Source: Mactromeris polynyma (Eukaryota > Mollusca > Bivalvia > Venerida > Mactridae). Taken from it: a DNA stretch of 64,000 nucleotides. This document shows positions 54,187 through 64,000 of the stretch, piece by piece. Numbering within the stretch: position 1 is the first letter of the stretch; every line of letters starts with the position of its first letter. The position numbers and the translations under genes are program-made. A model generated the notes under the pieces. That model ran no database searches. It saw only the letters and a program-made list of their open reading frames with translations, and was not told the origin of the DNA. The stretch spans positions 18,618,256 to 18,682,255 of the forward strand of contig JASFXZ010000001.1 in NCBI GenBank assembly GCA_032209605.1, written 5' to 3'.

Positions 54187-54500
54187 GCGCAGCTGTACTG
54201 ACATGGTTTTGCTATTTGCATATCAGTGTTGTGTAAACCAATCAAATCTAACGCTACCCACCAAGGCAATTTCTCCTCAACCAAGCAACGTTTGTAACCT
54301 GGAGTGACACGGATTGGTTAACCTTTCGATAAAGGGTACGTTACCTTACTGAAATACAATGAATTTCGGAGAATTTACCGAAATCCATTTTAGAGTTGGA
54401 GTACCAGCAATCGTAATATCTCGGCATTTTTTTATGTTGCACAAAAAATCTTAACCTTCAAATTGCGCCGACCATCTTTGTTCAAGATATTTCTTGTTAT
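54187..54500 (+). repeat. ~310-bp interspersed repeat, copy 2
   Basis: Shares 'tttgctatttgcatatcagt', 'gtgacacggattggttaacc' and the end 'caagatatttcttg' with 24530-24835. Confidence 0.78.
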
Positions 54501-55190
54501 AAATAAGCCTCTATAATATTGGGTGTAACTCCTGAAGGTACAACTGGTTGTTTTCTGCAAACTATGAAGCAACATGAGATTGACATTGGAACTGAACACA
54601 ACTCTTGTATATAATGAGAAATAACTTCATCTGTTGACAATATGGTAATTGGTCTACAAACAAAACCCTTAATTAGCCAGTAAACCATAATTACCAATAT
54701 TGACATTTACAATTAGTGTATATATGTCAATAAGTCATAACTAAATGATTGGGTTATAATAATATTTATCAAATGACATGTTGACGCATTGTTCAATGTA
54801 TTAATTAGCTATATTGTCTGAATTAATTAGTCAATGTATGTGAACTACATAAACATAGATATGATTTATAGGACAGATTAAACTGAAGGATGAAAGTAAA
54901 ACCTAGTTTATCCCAATCTTTATTAGCTTGACGATAGACTAGTGTTGAGAGAGGGACATACTGAATAATAAAGCATGAAAAGGATTATGAAATAATTATG
55001 TATATAAAGGACTATTATTACAAGGACACTGAGTTGTCAGGGCATGTAATAATTGAGCCATCTGTAGGCTGTTTACAGGCACTATTACCACACTGAAATA
55101 GTAATAGTTACCATCAAACAGTATCAACTAGAAATGTGTCAGATGCTCCCACTTCCAGCCTTTGTCACAAAAGCAAATTCTACTATTCTG
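54501..55190. other. No recognisable feature
   Basis: AT-rich, with no supported gene or repeat. Confidence 0.5.
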
Positions 55191-55199
55191 CTCATAGTT

Positions 55200-55580
55200 T
55201 GTGAATGTGTATCAAAATGACCAAGTGAACAACTTTACAGATTATGGTGATAGGTCAAGGGTCATAACTTTGCACTTACTGGGCGGAGCCATTCATGAAA
55301 CCCCAGGTGCACAACTACACATACTGGTGAACATTCCTGTGAAGTTTTATGAGTCTAGCTGATATACCGTTGGAGATACACACGACACAATATTGCATGC
55401 TTTGTATGCTATATTTTCAATAAGTAAAGGTCTAAAACTTTGCAGGTTACAACTACACAGGCTGGTGAGCGTTCATGTAAATTTTTACGACTCTGGTTCA
55501 TATTCTTTTGGAGATATGCGCGACACAAGCTGTCCAATGCCCTGTTTTTTTATGCAAATCTGGTTAAACAGAAGATATCT
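55200..55580. repeat. Two diverged copies of an interspersed repeat
   Basis: 'gtcataactttgcacttact' ... 'actggtgaacattcctgtga' is echoed by 'ctaaaactttgcaggttaca' ... 'gctggtgagcgttcatgtaa'. Confidence 0.5.
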
Positions 55581-56440
55581 TTTGTTCATAAAATTTGCAT
55601 TCAAAAAAGAGAAATTCCTACATTCTGAACATTGAAATACAATAAAAATTCCAAAAAAGTATATTTCTTTGATACCTCAAGTAAAGAGAATTCCATTAAA
55701 ATTCCACATCATACGAATTCATAATTCTCTCACTTTGTTTTGATCTTCAGTTTCTGTAGCAACAAATTCATACATAAAATAAAGAAATATACCACTTAGA
55801 AACAATGCATAAACATTATTTAATCCTACACATACCGTAATACAACCTATTCACTGAAATGTCAAATTCATTTCATAACCATTACATACCAAGAGAGCAA
55901 AAATTAAGGCCCATGAATAATAAATGTATTCAGTCAAAGGCAAAGTGAACAATTTTAGCCAACTCCAGAACACATTGTAAAGGCGATAAATTATCGGAAA
56001 ATAACAAATTTCAGAATCTGATTGGTACGACTTTTTTGTACCATGTGGCTATAATGACGGTAGAATCAGAACAGGGAATGTCAAATATGAGAACAGCTGA
56101 AACGAACCATCATACAAGTATTATGTAATACACTCCAAGTCCAGGATTTGTTTCATAAATGCCAAAATCTCAACTCACATAACTTACAACCCAAAGCTTA
56201 CTGTCAAAATAAAAACATCTAGAACAGTGTAACACAAAAGGTAGAAAACACAAAAACATTCCAATTCTATCATAATTTGTATCTGTCACTAAAATAACAG
56301 GAGAAAAATCCCAGGTGAAGTCAAGGTACATACCATTACCACACTGTATTCATAACTGACTTCATTAAAAGGATATATTGTGATGGAGTTTTACATGATT
56401 GTCAACAGTATTTAAGTAATGTATGTAGGCTAGTTGAATA
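55581..56440. other. No recognisable feature
   Basis: Nothing supported. Confidence 0.5.
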
Positions 56441-56444
56441 GTTT

Positions 56445-56615
56445 GTAACCTAACCAGTGTTCTAAGTTACCAACCAAGACTTCATGTCCTACAGCAAGCA
56501 TCCAACAATGTCCCCACATGAATCAGAGGTGGAGGATAAGTGACTGTGAGGATGTATTGTCAAGTTGTCTTGAAGAACATACTTCCTACCAAGATTTTAA
56601 CCCACAATGTTCAGA
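56445..56615 (-). mobile_element. SINE remnant
   Basis: 'aacctaaccagtgttctaag' and 'aatcagaggtggaggataag' match the SINE body seen at 975-1310 and 19960-20135; the tRNA head is decayed. Confidence 0.55.
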
Positions 56616-57412
56616 TTGACGATCATGTACTCCATGGCCTGAGCTTCTGGGAGCAGTCAGGGCGAATATCCAACAGACAGTCAGACCTAACCGATAAAAA
56701 ATAGCCAGGTCTGATGTAAGAGGCCTGTGCATTGGTCCATATGTCTGATATGGTATGGATCGGACGGGTTTTACAACAGTGGTTGTTTATACAATGCGTC
56801 CTTCTTACGTGCACTGATTGTCTGCACATTCGCTGGCCTTTCGGACATCTAAACTTTGTGTCGCCAAAAAGGCCTTTCAGGAGTGAACATTAATGTTAAT
56901 CATAAATTTTAAATGTTATTTATAGAAACATGCCAAACGTTTGCCCATTTCTGTTTGTTTTGCTGTGAGAGGGGAATTTTGTCACAGAATAAAGGCAAAA
57001 ACATACTCTTATGAGAGGAATAGGTTTCAATTTCAGCCCCAAATCGGCCCGGAAAAAACACTGGCTATGCATTAAACTTAAAGTCATTACTAACTACTAG
57101 TGACATTGTAATACAATTGTTTCACTAGTTTATCTCAACAGCTGTGTAGCCCTCATACAAGTGATAATCAAACATAGTTACATTTTCCAATGAGGGTTTC
57201 AAAACATCCAAACTGAAAACATGTGAAGGATTTATTTGGATTCCTCCATATAATTCAAGTTGTCCATTAAGTGCTTGAGCACCTCAAAGAAAAGAATGCA
57301 ATTGCAATATCATGCTTTATGCCATCAACAGCTACCAGCTTCCAAGTGTTTCTTTAATGTACCACTTAAGTGCCACTGTGAGTCCAAAGCTACATGTATA
57401 CATTCATTAACA

Positions 57413-57742
57413 GGGGCGGATCCAGGATTTGGTCTTAGGGAGTCTTAAGGGAGGGGGGTAGGGGCATGTTGGGGGCGGGGGGGGGGGGGTGTAACTTTAT
57501 GGTCATCTTTTGGTTTTGCTCAAGCCTTATAAAACGGCAATGACTGTGTTTTATTCTTTGTATTTAAGTTACTGAACATTAAAACCAATTTAGAAGGACT
57601 TAATTAAATACAACCCATTAGCAGTGGTGGAGCGATCTCTGTATATTTTCATGTTAATGCTCAGACATACATGTATGGTTGGGGAATTTTAGGGGGGGTG
57701 TGCGCCGGGTGTGCCTCCGCCCCTCCCCTCGATCCGCTGGTG
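57413..57742 (+). repeat. Interspersed element with AGGGGCGGATCC end, copy 2
   Basis: It starts aggggcggatccaggatttg and ends with 'cctccgcccctcccctcgat' near 57735. Poly-G run at about 57474-57490. Reverse copy at 14150-14395. Confidence 0.65.
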
Positions 57743-58171
57743 ATTAACAGAAGTTCCTACATTAATTCTTTACAACTGAACTGGCTAAATTAGAACATCA
57801 ATAGTGACGTAGACCAGAACAAGGAAGTAAGCCATATATGGACAGGATTCACATACTATGTGTTAACGTATTTAAAGCACTACATGAGTCATACAATAAA
57901 GATAACATCAATATCTACTTGTTAAATAATAGAACGACAGAAAGACAGATGGTACTCACAACCCAAGATCTTCCAACATGAATTCTATATATCAGCTACA
58001 ACATCACATCACAATAAATGATGACAGTCATTATATTTTTATATTATAAGTATTGTACTTCATTTCACTTAAACCTAGCATCGTTACGGAAATTATATAG
58101 ATATTTTTGTGTGGAAAGTTTACAAATATTGCAAATGAGCTCAGAGTTTGGAAATCACACAGAGGTTTAAT

Positions 58172-58594
58172 AATGGCAAGGCTGAATATAGCGTAAATAA
58201 GGAATGAATAATGCAAACAATGGCAAGGCCGAATATAGCGTAAATAAGGAATGAATAATGCAAACAATGGCAAGGCTGAATATAGCGTAAATAAGGAATG
58301 AATAATGCAAACAATGGCAAGGCTGAATATAGCGTAAATAAGGAATGAATAATGCAAACAATGGCAAGGCTGAATATAGCGTAAATAAGGAATGAATAAT
58401 GCAAACAATGGCAAGGCTGAATATAGCGTAAATAAGGAATGAATAATGCAAACAATGGCAAGGCTAAATATAGCGTAAATAAGGAATGAATAATGCAAAC
58501 AATGGCAAGGCTGAATATAGCGTAAATAAGGAATGAATAACGCAAACAATGGCAAGGCCGAATATAGCGTAAATAAGGAATGAATACTGCAAAC
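58172..58594. repeat. 47-bp minisatellite (9 copies)
   Basis: Unit ggcaaggctgaatatagcgt, aaataaggaatgaataatgc, aaacaat. Because 47 is not a multiple of 3, each minus-strand frame cycles through the same 47-residue pattern, which explains the overlapping long frames there. Confidence 0.96.
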
Positions 58595-58675
58595 AGGTAA
58601 AGGAAATGTCAAGGTCATGGTGCAAATTGACACAGGGAATATCATACTTATTGAGAAATAGCAAACAGAAATGTC

Positions 58676-58960
58676 ATCATGGTGATTGAAAATGACATAC
58701 AGTAATGTCATGGTGATTGAAAATGACATACAGTAATGTCATGGTGATTGAAAATGACATACAGAGATGACATGGTCATTGAGAAATGACACACAGTGAT
58801 GTCATGGTGATTGAAAATGACATACAGAGATGACATGGTCATTGAGAAATGACACACAGTGATGTCATGGTCATTGAGAAATGACATTCAGAAATGTCAT
58901 GGTGATTGAAAATGACACACAGTGATGTTGTGGTTATTTAGAATGACACGATATCATGGT
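58676..58960. repeat. 31-bp minisatellite (about 9 copies)
   Basis: Unit catggtgattgaaaatgaca plus tacagtaatgt; from about 58755 it alternates with catggtcattgagaaatgac, giving a 62-bp dimer period. It begins about 80 bp after the 47-bp array. Confidence 0.92.
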
Positions 58961-61250
58961 TATTGAGAAAGGGTGCCAATGAACACCACATTAAAAAAAA
59001 AAAGGTAAACAATTGTGTTGATGGAGATCAATCACAGTTTGAATTTCTAATGGTTGTGTTTCTGTTAGAACCTGTTCACTAAGAGAGGACTGGATGCACT
59101 TATAAGAAAGATTAAAAAACGTTTCCGCAAAATAAATTCAGAAATGCATTTCCAAGACCACAATATGTAGTAGATAAGAGAAGAACATTCAGTATTCAAA
59201 TCATTGTAGTGGTACAAAATGCATTAATATACATACAGCTCAAGTGCTTATGAATAACATCTAGAAGCTTATAATTACATTTCCATTAAGCAGAAATTTA
59301 CTCAAGATTAGAATGCACTATTATAACATTCACAGCAATGAAAAAAAACACCATCTTACGCAGCCACAGTAGAAACCAACTGATGTGCCAACAATAACTC
59401 AGGGACAATTCATAGTAAAAACAGATGTTCAGAAAGTTGCTCTTTCATCAAGAAGTATTCTTCAATACAAACGTACATTAACATGATTCTACGCTATCTT
59501 ATAATCAAACCTGTCATTCAGTGTGAGCTAGCTAGAGCAGTATGTCGAGTTATGTAGGATACAGGTACTGAGGTAGAAGACCTTTAGCAACAGACTCGGA
59601 AATCAACACTGAATGAAATGAACTCATATATGGTCAACAGTATAAAATACTAAACATTCAACATTCAGACTATCTGACCCATTCCCAAAGCCAAATATAT
59701 GTGTTTTTTCCAATCAGAAAAAAATCCCAATCAGAAGCACCTATGAAAAATCGTCTACTGGAGTAACCAGGTATCTATTGAAGCTGTTTGATTAACTATG
59801 GCCATTATTGTCCCTTGTGTCATAAATGTTAGTGGACATTTTGTGCCTTTTTAACAGTTGATATAAGAAATAGAAATGTACATTAGAATGCTTGTTTAAA
59901 TAAAATTTAGATATGAAAAACCTGTTCTTTTAACTATGAAAATTCCCAAAATTGGAGTTGCAGCGATTAAAGTTTTCCCAATTTATCTATGGTCTTTTTC
60001 CCAAAATGGACAGATAAAGGCCTGTGACAGCTTGAGATCTTTGAAGGGTAATACAGGGGCAAACATTTGGTAACTTTAACTTTATTGTACCTTAAAGAGT
60101 TTAGTAAATAACTAAGATGCTGGGTCACAGTACAACGATACTTCAATTTATTCAATTTATTGACTAATTCTTTTGCACAGTAACAGAAATATTACAGTAT
60201 TCTTGAAAACAAACTCATTTTTTCAGCCATGATTGGTACATTGTTTGGTCGTAACAAAATAGCAGGACTCAAATGCATTCTCTCATCAAGCATGCACAGT
60301 AATGACACCGATTTTGATGATGTAACCAAATGGGTCTGGAATGTATAAATTTTCGGATAAAATATTCTTTTTTCAGTGCTATATTTTTGAACGTTTGTCT
60401 TTAACTGTAATGTCACTCCCAAATTTTGAATCATTGACTTGATGTGACTGTCTATACACTGATATCATGATTAACACTGACAGTCCTAGGTCAGAGACTG
60501 CCAAGTACAGTAAGCCTTTGCAAGACCAAAAAATAATCCACTCGATTTTGGACAATTTTTTATTTTACCAGTATGAATGAAATTTACCACACATGTGTCA
60601 TCACACATGTTACACATGTGAAGCTGTGAAGCGTGGTTTCAAACACCCCCTTATTGAAAAGATGACAGCAGATGACACTGCAATAAATGCAAATTCACAC
60701 AGCAGTAAAGTCATCTGCTCTAGAGATGATTTAAGTGATCAATAGTACGGGAAATTAGAAATACCTGGTATATTGATCGATTTTATGTTAGCCATTTACA
60801 ATAAAGCTTCAAAATCTTCAAAAATCAATCAGAATCAATCATCAGTCAAAGAAGCAACAACTACATGAAATATTTCACATCAATGTAATATAGACATACA
60901 GCATACACAAGACTGGTCTTGTACAGCCTCTCCAGGTAGACATATAGCTTTTTGTCAAGTTTGTATAAAGCTTCAAGATAAATGGTATCAAAGTTCAGCA
61001 CTGATGATTTAGTTAAAACTGACCCAAGTATAGCATTGAATAAATCGAAGGGTTAGAGTTAGAATCTACCATCTCCTTAATAAATTTATATGGAGAAATA
61101 TATTTTACTCTTAAAGTGCTGCTGAATTATAACTGAATTATAACATGTTCTCGACAATAAAGAATGGTTTTAAATCCACAGGAAATGTCCATTTATAACG
61201 AAGCTTATATTGCAACACAATCAGTTGTTTTTGTTTTTGTTTGGTACTGG
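58961..61250. other. No recognisable feature
   Basis: 2.3 kb without a supported exon, RNA gene or repeat. Confidence 0.5.
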
Positions 61251-61254
61251 GACT

Positions 61255-61972
61255 GTAAGTGACATAAACATCCAGGATCCTGTAGTGACATAAACAGCCA
61301 GGATCCTGTAGTGACATAAACAGCCAGGATCCTGTAGTGACATAAACAGCCATCATCCTGTAGTGACATAAACAGCCAGGATCCTGTAGTGACATAAACA
61401 GCCAGGATCCTGTAGTGACATAAACAGCCAGGATCCTGTAGTGACATAAACAGCCAGGATCCTGTAGTGACATAAACAGCCAGGATCCTGTAGTGACATA
61501 AACAGCCATCATCCTGTAGTGACATAAACAGCCAGGATCCTGTAGTGACATAAACAGTCAGGATCCTGTAGTGACATAAACAGCCAGGATCCTGTAGTGA
61601 CATAAACAGTCAGGATCCTGTAGTGACATAAACAGTCAGGATCCTGTAGTGACATAAACAGCCAGGATCCTGTAGTGACACAAACAGCCAGGATCCTGTA
61701 GTGACATAAACAGCCAGGATCCTGTAGTGACATAAACAGCCAGGATCCTGTAGTGACATAAACAGCCATCATCCTGTAGTGACATAAACAGCCAGGATCC
61801 TGTAGTGACATAAACAGTCAGGATCCTGTAGTGACATAAACAGCCAGGATCCTGTAGTGACATAAACAGTCAGGATCCTGTAGTGACATAAACAGTCAGG
61901 ATCCTGTAGTGACATAAACAGCCAGGATCCTGTAGTGACACAAACAGCCAGGATCCTGTAGTGACATTTCCA
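61255..61972. repeat. 26-bp minisatellite (about 27 copies) with 260-bp higher-order period
   Basis: Unit gtgacataaacagccaggat plus cctgta. Marker variants (catcat; cagtcagg; cacaaa) recur in the same order 260 bp apart. Long minus-strand frames are periodic and not genes. Confidence 0.96.
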
Positions 61973-62034
61973 GCCATTAGCTAGGGTGGAGCAAGACCTC
62001 AGGCAAGCACCTGGGTAGAACTGCTGACCTTATA

Positions 62035-62130
62035 TAGGCACGCAATTCTACATTGCAAGTGGAATTCGAACCCACAGTAGTGAGGGGCGAGCGATTCAAA
62101 ATCAACACCTATACTTACATGACCTCAGAG
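62035..62130 (-). mobile_element. tRNA-derived SINE head
   Basis: The minus strand carries 'ggcctctgaggtcatgtaag' and the B-box region 'gtgggttcgaattccac'; long variable region, Ser/Leu-like. Bases 61980-62035 link it to the minisatellite. Confidence 0.5.
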
Positions 62131-63200
62131 GCCCCACAATCAGTCAGTGGTATTATATACAATTACATATTCAAATAAAATAAACTTAAAATCACAAGCC
62201 TTACATTCCAGGAATAGACAACACAAATGAATAATCCGAAAAATAACGTTTCAACACATTCAGTAACATACACTCAGATATATAGTCAGGTAAAATGATC
62301 TACACAGACTGTTTAAACAATGTCCTTCTTCTTCTAGTTTTAAGAAACTGTAAAAACCTAAATAATGATTAATTATTTCCTTATTTTACATAAACTTCCT
62401 TAATTTAGATGTTAACATTATAATGCTCCCTTTTAGATGCAACATCATAACGCTCCCTACATTTCACTTCCTTGTGTGAAGATCTATAAATACATACATG
62501 TATCATAAAAATACACATCCGTCAAACCCTAAAGTACCATTAAGTACTATTTTTACATGATCTCAAGTGTCATATGGGTTCATACAAATCAGGTATATAC
62601 TATTATACATTTTATAAAGCTGTAATTGAGCTGGGATTCTATTTTTTTTCATTATTAATTTCAGGCCATGTTTTCACATAAAAATCCGAGAAATAAAATT
62701 TGACATTAATCATTACAGTATATATGAAAATTTGTCTTGTAATTTGGTCTAACTAACCTAGTTTGATATCCTAATTCCTATTATAAATGTTAAAAATCCC
62801 CGTTTGCTGATTATGATATCAAACACCATATAAGGACATTTGAAACAAATTCCCCTCTATAATTTGCAAGTAATTCAAGATAATTTCTTTCCTTATCAAC
62901 AGTAATAGTCACATGCGTTGCAATCAGACAAAAATCTAAACCAAACTCATGTCCATTATAGAACATGCGTGACGCTGCATGTAGTTTGTGTCCTGTGAAA
63001 GATATAAGTTATAACACTAACAACGGGTGTTTTCATTATCTTGTAATTGATCATTTATTTCAAAATCCTCTCATGCACAATCAAGAACTCGGTCCGATAC
63101 AATTTTCTGAACATATGTATACAAGTACAGAGTCAGGGACATAGCCAGGCATACACATTTGCATATGTTTGTGTGTACAGTAAACATGTGTTTAAAGTCA
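62131..63200. other. No recognisable feature
   Basis: Nothing supported. Confidence 0.5.
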
Positions 63201-63511
63201 ACAAGAAATATCTTGAAAAAAGATGGTCGGCGTAATTTGAAGGTAAAGATTTATTGTGCAACATAAAAAATTGCCGAGATGTTACGATAGCTGGTCACTC
63301 GAGATCTAAAATGGATTTCGGTTAATTTACTGAAATTCAGTGGATTTCGGTACGGTAACGTACCCCTTATCAAAAGGTTAACCAGTCCGCATCAAGGTTA
63401 CAAACGTTGTTCGGTTGAAGAGAAGTTGTTTTAGTAGTTAACGTAAGATTTGATTGGGTTACACAACACTGATATGCAAATAGCAAAGCTATATTAGTAC
63501 AGCTGCGCCGA
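63201..63511 (-). repeat. ~310-bp interspersed repeat, copy 3 (reverse)
   Basis: It begins acaagaaatatcttg and ends gtacagctgcgccg, the reverse of 54187-54500. Confidence 0.78.
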
Positions 63512-63734
63512 AAAATGCAATAAAAAGGAGTATACAGATGGGAAAAGTCAGATTCAATGTTTCCAAGTATCCTGTACACTCTATCAACTTTAGTGATGCC
63601 ACATGAAGCAGTGTTCCAGGGTCAACTCCTAATTTGGAGTCCTAAACTCCTACATTTCTTGTGGGGACTCCTACATTTATTGTTATGTAGAAGGCTTCCT
63701 TGTAAGCTGTTTATTCCGATTACTTTCTCTCCTT

Positions 63735-63870
63735 GATTGGAATCCCAAGGGGAAAAGAAAAAGGGGGTCGACCAAGCCAAACATGGAGAAGGACTCTGAA
63801 CTTCATTCAATCAGGTTATCGTGGAGAGAAGCCAAGGAAGCAGCCCAAGACAAAGTCGAAGAGGATTAAG
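63735..63870 (+). pseudogene. Decayed non-LTR retrotransposon reverse-transcriptase tail
   Basis: Fragments WNPKGKRKRG, GRPSQTWRRTL and SWREAKEAAQDKVEED lie in two different frames. The order basic 'G.RKRGRP..TWRR' then 'W.EAK..AQDR' is typical of the C-terminal end of LINE ORF2 proteins. Frameshifted and truncated, so not functional. Confidence 0.65.
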
Positions 63871-64000
63871 TACCGGGTAAGTAAGTACCTGGTAGGATTT
63901 ACCTTGATATTCCCCAAAGTTTTAAAATGTGAGTAATTAATGTAATGGGTAACTAAAATAAAATGAAGACTATGAAGACCAATGTTGGGGCAACGAGAGT

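Noticed and set aside
58031..58729. A 232-residue hydrophobic-looking repeat protein on the minus strand
   Set aside because: Translation of the 47-bp array; all three frames give the same cyclic pattern.
61138..61863. Overlapping frames rich in MSLQDPGCLCHYR
   Set aside because: Translation of the 26-bp array.

Overview
This is a eukaryotic window, almost certainly from a bivalve mollusc and plausibly a venerid-type clam. The evidence is spliced genes with GT-AG introns, AT-rich introns, a tRNA-derived SINE of the kind known from bivalves, many short inverted-repeat (MITE-like) elements, and nearly a dozen minisatellites. No prokaryotic, viral or CRISPR feature is present.

Positions 722-29294 (+ strand) hold 34 consecutive coding exons of a tandem-domain glycoside hydrolase family 31 gene of the maltase-glucoamylase / sucrase-isomaltase type. 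The gene starts before the window. The window opens inside the first catalytic domain (domain A), just after its nucleophile exon. It then runs through a trefoil (P-type) linker and a complete second catalytic domain (domain B), and reaches the stop codon at 29292-29294. Every splice joint I derived keeps frame, giving 1302 codons in the window. Domains A and B have nearly the same exon lengths and phases, so they are an internal duplication that carried its introns along. The intron after exon 22 contains a 45-bp minisatellite whose unit is a copy of the exon 22 / intron junction itself.

Positions 29295-42004 lie between two genes that converge tail to tail. They hold 30-, 72-, 26- and 22-bp tandem arrays and many interspersed elements. 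The arrays nearest each gene may lie in 3' UTRs.

Positions 42005-51119 (- strand) encode a complete CYRI/FAM49 protein (CYFIP-related Rac1 interactor), with 10 coding exons and 328 residues. It has an N-terminal Met-Gly and the Rac1-binding Arg-Arg pair. A non-coding 5' exon segment lies just upstream.

Positions 51155-64000 show no recognisable protein-coding gene. They contain 47-, 31- and 26-bp minisatellites (the last with a 260-bp higher-order period), several MITEs, tRNA-like SINE remnants and a decayed non-LTR retrotransposon tail.

The two genes have no evident functional link. One is a digestive or lysosomal-type carbohydrate hydrolase and the other a cytosolic regulator of actin through Rac1. 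The most unusual signals are tandem duplications seeded on exon/5' splice-site junctions, several palindromic MITE families sharing TA-CAGT...CTG-TA ends, and a possible intronic polyadenylation isoform that would add a membrane tail.
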